The notes below the pieces were generated by a model that was given only the letters and a program-made list of their open reading frames with translations, did no database searches and was not told the origin of the DNA. A stretch of DNA of 64,000 nucleotides from Comamonadaceae bacterium. GTDB lineage: Bacteria; Pseudomonadota; Gammaproteobacteria; Burkholderiales; Burkholderiaceae_C. The stretch lies in assembly GCA_947475685.1 (NCBI GenBank), contig CANJNC010000007.1:28783-92782 (forward strand), written 5' to 3'. Position numbers and translations under genes: made by a program. Of the stretch, positions 10,607 through 20,719 are shown one piece after another (position 1 is the stretch's first letter; the number at the start of each line of letters is the position of its first letter).

Positions 10607-11132
10607 CAAAATGCCCTAGAAAAAATCAAAATGACTTTTGGATGTGAAGCTTTTAGAGAGAAAAAGTGGCTAAAGGGTTTATCCTGATGATTACTTGTGA
10701 TATCAAAGTACACTGACTTTTTGATTCAAATTTATTTTTTGCATACTCGATTTAATTGATACCAATGTTTTTTGGTCGATATGGTTGATTGTGCATGGAC
10801 TGATTTGCGTTGCACTTTTAGGCGTCTATAAACTTCCCCCTCTTACCCTTTTGCGGCGACTGATGAAATTTATATAGGATGGAAAGCTTTCAATGAAGAA
10901 TCTGGTCCAACAATGCATTGGTATGGATAGCGCCTCACATCATTTTTTGTCAACGACTTTAGCCGCTGGCTTCTTAATTTATGTTCTCCCTCTATCGACA
11001 AAGAAATTAGTTTTTCTTTCTAATTTTTCTTGGACTGCCATTATTTTACTTATTCCTTTTTTGATTCAATCTCTAAAATTTTATTCGTCTCTCAATTTAG
11101 ACTTGATCAATAAAGCATTTTTTTTAAAAACT

Positions 11133-12098
11133 ATGAGCCTCTTTAGGCTTGCCAGTTTTGCCTTTTTGTTTTTTTACTTTGCGCCGACTTTTGCGCAAGA
11201 TTTTCCAAGCAAGCAATTCAAGATTATTGTTCCCTCTGCCTCCGGAGGTGGAACTGATATTTTGGCAAGATCGGTTGCACAAAAAATGAGTGAATTTTTC
11301 AAACAATCGGCCATTGTTGACAATAAAACTGGTGGTGGATCAATCGTCGGATCAGAATATGTGGCGCGTTCTTTGAGTGATGGTCATACCATCTTGATGG
11401 GATCCATTGCCAATATGGTGATGAACAAAATATTGATTCCCAAATTACCATACGACCCAGAGAAAGATTTCGTCTCCGTTGGATACATTTCAGCTTATCC
11501 ATTCGTATTGATGGCCAGGGCTGATTTACCGGTGAACAATCTTCAAGAGTTTGCTCAATATGTAAAAAACCGTCCGGATAAACTTTCCTTTGGGTCTGCT
11601 GGCATAGGAACTTTGCAGCATGTTTGGTTTTCCGTATTGCTCAATAATATGAATCTGCAAGTCTTACACATTCCTTTTAAGGGTGCAGCTCCGGTTCACC
11701 AGGAAATGTTAGGTGGGAGAATTGATTTCATGTTTGACAATATTTCAGCGGCTAAACAGTATGTGCTGTCAAAACGTCTTAAAGGGCTTGCTGTCTCATC
11801 CGTTGAGAGAACAAATTTATTGCCCAATACACCAACAGTCAATGAGTCTGGCATCACAAAATTTGATGGTGAGAGTTGGTTTGGACTGTTTGTGCCTGTC
11901 AATACGCCAGTAAGCGTTGTTAATAAATTTCGAAATGTCATGTCTGAGATTAATAAAGATTTAGAGTTTATTTCGAAAATTGAACGCGATGGAGGGCGTA
12001 TGCTTAACGTAACGCAGGAAAACCAAAATACCTTCCTACGTGATGAAATAAATAAATGGACGCTTGCTATACAAAAAATTCAAGTGAGTATTGAGTGA
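11133..12098 (+). CDS. TTT (Bug/TctC) substrate-binding protein
   Basis: Signal peptide ...FAQDFPSKQFKIIVPSASGGGTDILARSVAQKM; open frame extends upstream to 10893. Confidence 0.9.
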   Translation: MSLFRLASFAFLFFYFAPTFAQDFPSKQFKIIVPSASGGGTDILARSVAQKMSEFFKQSAIVDNKTGGGSIVGSEYVARSLSDGHTILMGSIANMVMNKILIPKLPYDPEKDFVSVGYISAYPFVLMARADLPVNNLQEFAQYVKNRPDKLSFGSAGIGTLQHVWFSVLLNNMNLQVLHIPFKGAAPVHQEMLGGRIDFMFDNISAAKQYVLSKRLKGLAVSSVERTNLLPNTPTVNESGITKFDGESWFGLFVPVNTPVSVVNKFRNVMSEINKDLEFISKIERDGGRMLNVTQENQNTFLRDEINKWTLAIQKIQVSIE

Positions 12099-12152
12099 TC
12101 TCTTTGAGTTTTATTGCTTCCCATATTTTCAACTCCAACTAAAAGCCTAAAA

Positions 12153-12608
12153 ATGACACCTCACATCGATACAGACCGATTGCTTTTCCCAAAGTTGGGT
12201 ATTGTTTATAACTTGGCCAATCCGTATTTATGGACCATTTTTCGCATTCTTCTGGGTGTATGGCTTATTCCACACGGCTTTCCTAAATTGTTTGGTGATG
12301 ATGCAATACCGGCATCCAAAAACTTTGTTAATTTTGGCTGGGACTACCCTATTGTTTGGGCTTACTTTATTGGATGTCTTGAGTTCTTTGGTGGCATATT
12401 CTTGATACTTGGACTAGGTACTCGTCTTGTTGCATTGATGGTTGCGGTACAAATGTTTGTGATTTCATTTGCAGTCCTTTATCCAACTTGGGGTTGGGGC
12501 AAAAAAGGCATGGAATTCGCATTACTTTGGGGATTATTATGTTTAATTTTAGTGATCAAGGGCGGTGGTAAGTATTCAGCTGATCGCTTTTTACCAAAAG
12601 AGTTATGA
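12153..12608 (+). CDS. DoxX-family membrane protein
   Basis: LWTIFRILLGVWLIPHGFPKLFG...GCLEFFGGIFLILGLGTRLVALMVAVQM. Confidence 0.85.
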   Translation: MTPHIDTDRLLFPKLGIVYNLANPYLWTIFRILLGVWLIPHGFPKLFGDDAIPASKNFVNFGWDYPIVWAYFIGCLEFFGGIFLILGLGTRLVALMVAVQMFVISFAVLYPTWGWGKKGMEFALLWGLLCLILVIKGGGKYSADRFLPKEL

Positions 12609-12883
12609 TGGAAAACTGCCAAGCTTGTCAGTAGGTCACTCAGAGTTAAAAGTCATGAATTGTTTTCTAACGAGTCGACGATTTTTTTAGTTACATTGGC
12701 CCCTTTCATTTAAAGTTGATTTTTTTGAAGCGCAACTGCGTTCTGATTTTTGAAATTAGAAAAAAGGGCGCCATAAGTAAAAAGTTTATTCAAGATCATG
12801 GTAAATTTTCCTCATGGGGTTTGCATGGTATTAAAAACAATGAATTCTTGCTAGCATGTCTGACTGTTTAGGAGGTTTTAAGC

Positions 12884-13690
12884 ATGAGCTCACAAGAAAT
12901 TCAACGCCGGAGCATTTTAGGTGCTGGAGTGTTTGCAATGGCTGGTGCATCGATTGCACAGCAAACGACATTTAATGTAAAGCAAAGAAAAACTTTTGTT
13001 CTGATTCACGGAGCATGGCATGGAGGTTGGTGTTGGTCTAGGGTTTCGGATTTATTACTTTCTCAAGGTCATAAAGTCTATGCCCCCTCTTTGACAGGCA
13101 ATGGGGATCGCTCTCACTTATTGAGTAAAGAAATCAATTTAGATACACATGTTGCAGACATTGTGAATTTGTTCAAATGGGAAGATTTAAAGGATGTTTG
13201 CCTTGTAGCCCACTCCTACGGAGGTTGGCCTGTTTCTGGAGCGCTTGAACAGGTTCATACCAAAGTTTCTTCATTGGTTTTATTGGATGCATTCAAGCCA
13301 GAAAATGGCCAAAAGGGCATTGATATTGCCTCTGAGTTCAGTCGCAAAGCTTTGGTTGAGGCTGTTGCAAAGGGCGAGGCTGGTCGAAAAGCCCCGCCAG
13401 CAAATTCATTTTCTTTGCATGAAAAAAATTGGGCTTGGTTACAAGAAAAGATGACGCCCCAACCCAATGGAGTTGCTACTCAAGCGATTCAATTGACTGG
13501 AGCTAGAGAAAAAGTTGCCAAGAAAACGTACATCAGAGCGCCTAAGTACCCACAAGCTTCATTTGATCAAGCACTGTCCCAGTGCAAAGCAGATCCTTCA
13601 TGGAAAACATTTGTGATGGAGGATACGGGCCATGATGTGATGGTTGATGAACCAGAGAAGTTGTGTGAGATCTTGTTGCAAGTTTCTTGA
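12884..13690 (+). CDS. Alpha/beta hydrolase (esterase-like) with Tat-like signal
   Basis: QRRSILGAGVFAM signal; FVLIHGAWHGGWCW; VAHSYGGWPV nucleophile elbow; GHDVMVDEP. Confidence 0.88.
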   Translation: MSSQEIQRRSILGAGVFAMAGASIAQQTTFNVKQRKTFVLIHGAWHGGWCWSRVSDLLLSQGHKVYAPSLTGNGDRSHLLSKEINLDTHVADIVNLFKWEDLKDVCLVAHSYGGWPVSGALEQVHTKVSSLVLLDAFKPENGQKGIDIASEFSRKALVEAVAKGEAGRKAPPANSFSLHEKNWAWLQEKMTPQPNGVATQAIQLTGAREKVAKKTYIRAPKYPQASFDQALSQCKADPSWKTFVMEDTGHDVMVDEPEKLCEILLQVS

Positions 13691-13715
13691 GTTTTAATGT
13701 TGATTTTTAACTTTC

Positions 13716-15323
13716 TTACCAAGCTGCGACTGCACCATCTGTTCTAGGCTCAGTTCCACCACAAAGAATGCCCTCATCATTTCTCCATATGATTTGACCT
13801 CTACCTAGAGCAACACGGTTGTTGTTCCAAGCAACCTCGTGACCTAGGCCTTCTAGGCCGTAGAACAAGTGCTCAGAAGTTGATCTTTCTATGGCCACTT
13901 TATTACCCTCTTTCCACTCCCATCTAGGAGCATCTAGGGATGCTTGAGGGTTCAGTCCAAAATCAACTGTGTTCATCACCATTTGTACATGCCCTTGAGG
14001 TTGCATAAAACCTCCCATCACGCCAAAGGGGCCAATGGCTTTTCCGCCTTTGGTTAAAAATCCTGGAATGATGGTGTGATAGGGCCGTTTTCCAGGTTCA
14101 ATCACGTTTGGGTGACCTGCTTGAAGTGAAAAATTATTCCCTCGGTTGTGCAAGGAAATGCCAGTTCCGGGTACAACCAATCCAGAGCCAAATCCCATGT
14201 AATTGCTCTGAATCATTGAGACCATGTTGCCAAATTTGTCTGCAGTAGATAAGTAAACGGTTCCTCCCTTTGGTGGGATGCCTGCAATTGGAATTCGAGC
14301 CTGAGAGCCAATAAGTTTTCTTCGAATGGAAGCGTAGTCATCGCTTAAAAGGTCTTTCACGCTCACTCGCATGTGTGAAGGCTCTGAAATATGAGCGAAA
14401 CCATCGCTATATGCCAGTTTAATGGCCTCAATTTGGTGGTGATAGGTTTGAAGACTGTCTCGATCAGTAAAGTCAAAACCTTTCAAAATATTAAGCGCCA
14501 TCAAGGCAACCAAGCCGTGTCCGTTGGGAGGAATTTCCCAGACTTCATGACCTCGATAATTGACAGATATGGGCTCACACCACTCCACATTAAAAGCGTC
14601 TAGGTCACTTTCTTGAATAAAGCCACCAATTTTTGACATGAATGCCGCAATTTTTTGTGAGAGATCACCCCTATAAAAGGAATTGGCTTGACTTTGAGCA
14701 ATGGAAGAAAGTGTTTCAGCGTGATGGGGAAGTCTAATAAGTTCACCAGGATGCGGAGCCCCGCGAGGAGCAAATGTATCGAACCAGTGGTGAAAGTACT
14801 CTTGGGTCAGATTTTTCTTGAATTCTTGATGTTGTTGCGTCCAAGAATATGCAATGGATGGAGAGACTGGAAACCCCTCGAGGGCCAATTCAATGGCCTG
14901 GGCGAGAGTATCGCTCAAAGCCAAAGTCCCAAAACGCTCATTCATTGCTGCCCAGGCAGCAGGAGTACCGGGAATGGTGACTGGCAGCGGACCCCATTTG
15001 GGCATTTCTTGGTAACCAAGCCCATGAACTTTATCAAGACTCAAAGACATGGGTGCAGGGCCGCTGGCATTTAGGCCATGCAAATGATCTTTGTGCCAAA
15101 TCAAAGCAAAGCAGTCTCCCCCTATCCCATTGGCAGTTGGTTCAACTACGCTTAGAGCCGCAGCTGTTGCAATGGCCGCGTCAATTGCATTTCCTCCTTT
15201 TTGGAGAATATTCAGTCCGGCTTGGGCCGCTAAAGGTTGAGAAGTCGCCACCATTCCATTTTTAGCAAAAACAGCATTTCTTCTGGAGACGTAAGGATAA
15301 TTTAAGGAATCTAAATGGTTCAT
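13716..15323 (-). CDS. Gamma-glutamyltransferase-family protein
   Basis: GGNAIDAAIATAAALSVVEPTANGIGGDCFALIW; catalytic-site context PKGGTVYLSTADKFGNMVSMIQSNY. Confidence 0.9.
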   Translation of the reverse strand: MNHLDSLNYPYVSRRNAVFAKNGMVATSQPLAAQAGLNILQKGGNAIDAAIATAAALSVVEPTANGIGGDCFALIWHKDHLHGLNASGPAPMSLSLDKVHGLGYQEMPKWGPLPVTIPGTPAAWAAMNERFGTLALSDTLAQAIELALEGFPVSPSIAYSWTQQHQEFKKNLTQEYFHHWFDTFAPRGAPHPGELIRLPHHAETLSSIAQSQANSFYRGDLSQKIAAFMSKIGGFIQESDLDAFNVEWCEPISVNYRGHEVWEIPPNGHGLVALMALNILKGFDFTDRDSLQTYHHQIEAIKLAYSDGFAHISEPSHMRVSVKDLLSDDYASIRRKLIGSQARIPIAGIPPKGGTVYLSTADKFGNMVSMIQSNYMGFGSGLVVPGTGISLHNRGNNFSLQAGHPNVIEPGKRPYHTIIPGFLTKGGKAIGPFGVMGGFMQPQGHVQMVMNTVDFGLNPQASLDAPRWEWKEGNKVAIERSTSEHLFYGLEGLGHEVAWNNNRVALGRGQIIWRNDEGILCGGTEPRTDGAVAAW

Positions 15324-15395
15324 TTTGGTTTGGGCGATGTGGGTTCTTTGAGATAAAAAAACCCCGCCTAACAATCGGGATTTTTAACCTATTCT

Positions 15396-15409
15396 AAGGA
15401 ATATTCCTT
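15396..15409. promoter_or_regulatory. 14-bp perfect palindrome, candidate operator
   Basis: AAGGAATATTCCTT, upstream of the minus-strand gamma-glutamyltransferase-family gene in the divergent intergenic region. Confidence 0.3.
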
Positions 15410-15638
15410 CACCTTTATGAGTTTAATTGACAGGTGATCTAAAAGAGGAGTAAAACTTTGATTAATTCTTAATGATTTTTGCATTGTGTGGATTTAAGGG
15501 TTAACCTCGTTTGGGAAAATCGAGTTAAAAATTATGATGAAAAGGTAAAACCATCATTTAAAAGATTAGCCCAATGTTAGTTATGAGCAAAATCTAAAAA
15601 GCACTTTCACACCATCTTTTAAGGGTTGAGTAAATCAA

Positions 15639-17303
15639 ATGAAGAAAATAATTTATATTTTATGCCTGTTTGGGGTAATGAATCTAAAGTCACAAACCAT
15701 AGAAGATTTGAATGCTGGTATAAAAAATACCGATAACATCACAAATTTTGGACTTGGATATGACTTGAAAATGTTCAGTCCATTGAAGCAAATCAATAGC
15801 AAAAATGTAAAAAAATTAGTTCCCATTTGGAGCACCAGTCTGAGCAATGAAGTGGGAGAGCATTCCCAGCCCACTGTTTTTAACGGTGTGATGTATATCG
15901 TCAATGGAAATTGGACCTTTGCATTGGATGTAATGACTGGCAAACAGCTTTGGCGAGTGCCTGTGCAGTATGAAAGAGCTTCTTTAAGGGTCGCTGGTGG
16001 CGGGGCGCTTATGAGAGGACCTGCAACCATTTTCAACGGAAAGTTATTTAGACAATCCATAGATGATTATTTATTTGCATTGGACATGAAAACTGGTAAG
16101 GAGATTTGGCGTAAGAAATTTGCCGAATGGAAGGACGGAACAAAAGGCGTGATTGCGCCCTTGATTGCCAACGGTGTTTTAATCAACGGCATGGGAGGAG
16201 GTGACACAACTGCGCGTGGATTTATTGAGGGTTATGATCCAGAGACGGGCAAACAGCTTTGGAGAACTTACACCATTCCTGCACCTGGAGAGCCAGGAAG
16301 TGAGACTTGGCCGCATCAAAATAAACCTGAGGCATGGAAATATGGTGGTGGCGCTACATGGCAATATGCAAGTTACGATCCAAAGTTAGATTTAATTTAC
16401 GTTGGTACTGGAAATGCTGAACCTTATAACCCTGAGTATAGAGAAGGTGCTGATAGTCTCTATACATCAAGCATTTTAGCGATAAGACCAAAGACAGGCG
16501 AGTTGGTTTGGCACTATCAATATGTACCCAACGACAGTTATGATTTTGACTCAACCGCTGAAAGTGTTTTAGCAGATCTTAAAATTAATGGTGAGGAGAA
16601 AAAGGTTTTGATTAATGCCCATAAAAATGGGTTTTTATATGTTTTAGATCGTACAAATGGCAAGTTAATTTCAGCAAATCCATATGTCAAGGTGAGTTGG
16701 GCCTCGCACATAGATTTAAAAACTGAACGACCTGTTTTAACGGACTTATTACAAAAGGCAATTGCAGGAGAAACGGTGAATGTGTACCCTTCAAGAGGGA
16801 CCAACGCCAGTTTAATTTCATTTAATCCAAGTAGAAATTTAATTTTTTTGAATTCTTGGAATCAAGCAAGAGTCATGAAATTTGTCAAAGCCGAGTTATC
16901 TCTTGGGAATGGCTATACGGGTGTTGAATCTGGATACTACAAGCCTAGTGATGAGCCATTTGGATACCACATGGCCATAGAACCCGTTACTGGTAAAGTC
17001 AAATGGAAGGTTCCAATCAATGAAATGTATAACTCGGCCGGTGTTTTGTCTACAGACGGTAACTTACTTTTTACAGGGAAGTTAACTGGAGAGATGATTG
17101 CTCTTGATCAAAACAATGGGCGTGAACTTTGGTCATTTAAAACGAGTTCTGGAATCAATGCGCCTCCAATCACGTACACCTTCAAGGGTAAGCAATACGT
17201 CACTATTTTATCGGGTATCGGAGGTAGCAATCCCAAGCGATTCGCTGGTGAGATGATCCCTAGTGGTGGAGCTGTATGGACTTTTGCTTTGCAGGGTAAG
17301 TAA
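15639..17303 (+). CDS. PQQ-dependent dehydrogenase, methanol/ethanol family-like
   Basis: Quinoprotein propeller repeats (ALDVMTGKQLWRV, ALDMKTGKEIWR, AIRPKTGELVWHYQYVPNDSYDFDS, ALDQNNGRELWSF). Confidence 0.9.
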   Translation: MKKIIYILCLFGVMNLKSQTIEDLNAGIKNTDNITNFGLGYDLKMFSPLKQINSKNVKKLVPIWSTSLSNEVGEHSQPTVFNGVMYIVNGNWTFALDVMTGKQLWRVPVQYERASLRVAGGGALMRGPATIFNGKLFRQSIDDYLFALDMKTGKEIWRKKFAEWKDGTKGVIAPLIANGVLINGMGGGDTTARGFIEGYDPETGKQLWRTYTIPAPGEPGSETWPHQNKPEAWKYGGGATWQYASYDPKLDLIYVGTGNAEPYNPEYREGADSLYTSSILAIRPKTGELVWHYQYVPNDSYDFDSTAESVLADLKINGEEKKVLINAHKNGFLYVLDRTNGKLISANPYVKVSWASHIDLKTERPVLTDLLQKAIAGETVNVYPSRGTNASLISFNPSRNLIFLNSWNQARVMKFVKAELSLGNGYTGVESGYYKPSDEPFGYHMAIEPVTGKVKWKVPINEMYNSAGVLSTDGNLLFTGKLTGEMIALDQNNGRELWSFKTSSGINAPPITYTFKGKQYVTILSGIGGSNPKRFAGEMIPSGGAVWTFALQGK

Positions 17304-17624
17304 ATGCCGAAAGAGTTTTTAATAAAAATCAAATGTAGTGTTTTTTTAATGATGGCAATATTTTTTGCTAATGTATTTGCTCAGGAAAAGACAGCATCAA
17401 TTAAAAGTGGGGAAATAATTTATGCTAAAAATTGTTCTACTTGTCATGGCAATAGGATGAAAAATCCGCAGTGGGGGATCAATTTAGAGTTGTTTCCAGT
17501 TGAACAAAAAATAAGATTTATAGACAGTGTGACTTATGGGAAAAATGCGATGCCCCCATGGGAAGATGTATTAAGTACAGATGAGATAGCAAATATTTGG
17601 TCTTATTTTTTAAGCCTAAGATAA
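17304..17624 (+). CDS. Small c-type cytochrome, likely partner of the PQQ dehydrogenase
   Basis: Signal peptide and CSTCH heme motif; immediately follows the quinoprotein. Confidence 0.88.
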   Translation: MPKEFLIKIKCSVFLMMAIFFANVFAQEKTASIKSGEIIYAKNCSTCHGNRMKNPQWGINLELFPVEQKIRFIDSVTYGKNAMPPWEDVLSTDEIANIWSYFLSLR

Positions 17625-17656
17625 GAGATTGTTCTAATGATTAAGAGATTGAATCA

Positions 17657-18631
17657 ATGAAAAAAAAGAAATCACTTCTAATGCATATTATTTTCTTGGT
17701 ATTTGCGTCCCTATGTTTTAATATTTCAGCTCAGCCCTATCCATCAAAACCCATAAAAATCTTGGTTGGGTTTTCACCTGGAGGAGTACCTGATATTGCT
17801 GCTAGAGTAATTGCTCAAAAATTGACTGAGAAGTGGGGGCAGCCGGTCATTGTTGAAAACAAACTGGGAGCGGGAAGCAATATCGCTGCACAGGCTTTGT
17901 CGACATCTGCAGCTGATGGTTATACACTTTTATCTATATCATCGGCTCATGCGATTGCTCCAAGTATTTATAGCAAACTTCCCTTCGATTCTCAGAAAGA
18001 TTTCAGTGGCGTATCTCTGACGTCAACCGGCCCAGCTTTTGTGATCGTGCCTGCGCAACTAGGAGTTAATACAATGGGCGAGTTTTTAGCTTTAGCTCGA
18101 TCGAAACCTGGACAATTAAATTTTGCTTCTGCCGGTACGGGTAGTGGTTCTCACTTTGCAATTGAACTGCTTAAATCAAAAGCCAATATTGATCTCGTTC
18201 ATGTTCCTTTTAAAGGCATACCTGAAGCATTGACTGACACAATCGCTGGAAGAACGCATATTTTTATTTCTCCTTACGCTACTGCAGTTCAATTGGTGAA
18301 AGATGGCAAGGCAAAAGCAATTGCGGTGACTAGTGTGTCTCGCGTGGCAGATTTTCCAGATTTACCAACTGTATCTGAATCAGGCGTACCAGGTTATAAA
18401 TGGATTTTTTGGTATGCAATATTGGCTCCAGCCAAAACTCCCAAGCCAATATTAGAAAAACTGCACCATGAAATTGCAAGTATCTTGAATATAACTGAAG
18501 TTAAAAATAAATTTCAACCTCTTGGGATTGATCCCGTTTCAAATACTCCGGACGAGATGGATCGATTAATTACCGAAGAAATAGCGAATTTTAAAAAGTT
18601 GGCTATTGCCGCACAAATCAAACCGGAGTAA
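17657..18631 (+). CDS. TTT (Bug/TctC) substrate-binding protein
   Basis: AQPYPSKPIKILVGFSPGGVPDIAARVIAQKL... Confidence 0.92.
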   Translation: MKKKKSLLMHIIFLVFASLCFNISAQPYPSKPIKILVGFSPGGVPDIAARVIAQKLTEKWGQPVIVENKLGAGSNIAAQALSTSAADGYTLLSISSAHAIAPSIYSKLPFDSQKDFSGVSLTSTGPAFVIVPAQLGVNTMGEFLALARSKPGQLNFASAGTGSGSHFAIELLKSKANIDLVHVPFKGIPEALTDTIAGRTHIFISPYATAVQLVKDGKAKAIAVTSVSRVADFPDLPTVSESGVPGYKWIFWYAILAPAKTPKPILEKLHHEIASILNITEVKNKFQPLGIDPVSNTPDEMDRLITEEIANFKKLAIAAQIKPE

Positions 18632-18634
18632 GAA

Positions 18635-19633
18635 TTGAAAATTGGTATTAAGTTTCTTGTCGGTTTCTTTGTTTTAATTTTCCTTTCTTTGACGATCAAT
18701 TTGGCTATGGCTGCTGAGCTTGAGGTTGTGCGTGTCAGCGGATTTCCGAATGCAAAAGTTTTACCAATTTATATTGGTGTCAACAAGGGTATTTTTGAAA
18801 AGAATGGTATCAAGGTTGAACTAAATTTAACTGAAAGTTCAAGTCAGCAACGTCAAGATCTGGCATCCGCTCGAATAGATGTTGTTCATTCAGCTCTTGA
18901 CAACGCACTAGCGATGATAGAAGTGGCTAAAAAGGATGTTGTGATCGTATCCGGTGGAGACGGTGGAATGAATGAATTTTTTGTTCAACCGGATATTCAA
19001 AAGTTTGAAGATCTGAAAGGAAAAACCATCATTGTGGATGCTGTAGACACTGCATACGCACTGCAAGCTAAAAAAATCTTATTGCGCTATGGTTTACTAG
19101 AGGGGCGGGACTATTTGGTTAAACCTGCAGGTGCAATTTTGTATCGCTACAAGGCACTGATTGAAAATAAAAACAACTCTGCTGCAATTTTAAATTTACC
19201 TTTTAATGTTCAGGCTCAAGAGCTTGGCTTGCGAAGCCTTGGCCGATTGGTCGATTTATTAGGCCCCTATCAAGCGGTTGGAGCATTTGTCATGAGAAAC
19301 TGGGCCAATGAAAAACCTGATCTTTTGAAGAGATACTTAAAAGCTTATATTGAATCCTTGCGTTGGATAAGAGATCCATTGAATAAGGAGTACTGTGTTT
19401 CAGTGTTGAAGTCAAAATTAAATTTGTCAGATTTTGCTGCAAATCGAACTTATGATTTGTTGAATGAATCAGGATTTGGTTTTAATTTGGATGCAAAACT
19501 AGATGATCAAGGATTTCGAAATATGCTTGATTTACGCCAAGAAATTCAAACCAGTGGTTCGAGGAAAAGTCTTCCCATTGATTCATATGTTGATTTGAGC
19601 TTTTATAACAAAGCTATCAGCGAATTAAAATGA
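18635..19633 (+). CDS. ABC transporter substrate-binding protein (SsuA/NMT1-like)
   Basis: Signal peptide; GVNKGIFEKNGIKVEL...QQRQDLASARIDVVHSALDNALAM. Confidence 0.8.
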   Translation: MKIGIKFLVGFFVLIFLSLTINLAMAAELEVVRVSGFPNAKVLPIYIGVNKGIFEKNGIKVELNLTESSSQQRQDLASARIDVVHSALDNALAMIEVAKKDVVIVSGGDGGMNEFFVQPDIQKFEDLKGKTIIVDAVDTAYALQAKKILLRYGLLEGRDYLVKPAGAILYRYKALIENKNNSAAILNLPFNVQAQELGLRSLGRLVDLLGPYQAVGAFVMRNWANEKPDLLKRYLKAYIESLRWIRDPLNKEYCVSVLKSKLNLSDFAANRTYDLLNESGFGFNLDAKLDDQGFRNMLDLRQEIQTSGSRKSLPIDSYVDLSFYNKAISELK

Positions 19634-19638
19634 AAAAT

Positions 19639-20271
19639 TCAATTCCAGATTTCAATGATATCTTTTGTTTTTACTACGGGTGTAATCCAACTTCTTAAAA
19701 AATCAAGGCTTCTTTGATGTGCAACATCTGTGTATGAACCACAAGCATCTTCAGCAACCACGCTAAAGTAACCTAACGATGCCGCATGTCTGCATGTAAA
19801 CTCAATCCCAATATCGGTTGCAACTCCAGCAAAAACCAGAGTTTTGATCCCAAGAGTTTTAAGCCGCAGATCAAGTGGCGTATCAATGAAAAATGAAGGT
19901 TGGCTTTTTTCAAGAACAATATGTCCTCGTCTTGGCTCTAATCCATCTAAGTATTGTGCGTCGAACATTCCGTCCTTCATCGTTTCAACTAGCATATTTG
20001 GATCACTCACTTTTTGTTTTTTCATTAAAAACATTAAAAACGGATCAGTTATGAGATCAAGTGATGGGAGGATATGTTTGCTCCAAAAGACGGGTATTTG
20101 GTGCTTGTCTGCGGTATCTAATAGTAATTTTGCATTAACTTTAATGAGATCTAAGTTGCTGGCCTTGCCTGCAAGGCCGTTTTGCATGTCCCACATAATC
20201 AACGCAACCTTATTGGTTGGAATAAAGTCGATTAAAGATGTCGGAAGAAACTTGTTTTTAAAGGTGTTCAT
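19639..20271 (-). CDS. Isochorismatase-family cysteine hydrolase
   Basis: KVALIMWDMQNGLAGKA...TLVFAGVATDIGIEFTCRHAASLGYFSVVAEDACGSY. Confidence 0.85.
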   Translation of the reverse strand: MNTFKNKFLPTSLIDFIPTNKVALIMWDMQNGLAGKASNLDLIKVNAKLLLDTADKHQIPVFWSKHILPSLDLITDPFLMFLMKKQKVSDPNMLVETMKDGMFDAQYLDGLEPRRGHIVLEKSQPSFFIDTPLDLRLKTLGIKTLVFAGVATDIGIEFTCRHAASLGYFSVVAEDACGSYTDVAHQRSLDFLRSWITPVVKTKDIIEIWN

Positions 20272-20411
20272 ATGAGTCTGAGGGTCTATCAATCGTTGTA
20301 ATTCTATCTAGTTGGAACTTTAAAATTAAAAACTCAAGTCATTGAGGATGTATTTTCAATTTAGAGATGATAGGTTCATAATATGTGAAAAAATGTTTTT
20401 AAGGATTAATT

Positions 20412-20675
20412 ATGAGCGATTCCAAACAAACTAATCAAACAGCTGATGAATTGTCTAAAGCGAACGGACCAGCTTTTACAAATGAAAAAAAAATTCATCC
20501 GTGGCTGCCTGAGGAAAAGTTTTCATCAATTTGCATGCTTTTTTTCTTATTTGTTGGGTTTTATGGTATTTTCATGGTCAATCGGAATTGGATTTTGTCT
20601 TGGTTTGTTGCTTTATTGTTCTCGCCTAAAATTATAAAAAATATTTTAGATTTTCTTTTAAGAAAAAAGCAATAA
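20412..20675 (+). CDS. Small hypothetical membrane protein
   Basis: 87-aa ORF with two hydrophobic stretches; upstream RBS-like aagga. Confidence 0.5.
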   Translation: MSDSKQTNQTADELSKANGPAFTNEKKIHPWLPEEKFSSICMLFFLFVGFYGIFMVNRNWILSWFVALLFSPKIIKNILDFLLRKKQ

Positions 20676-20719
20676 GCGTTCTAAAACTGCTTTTTAAATT
20701 AACTCTCTAGTTTGAAATA

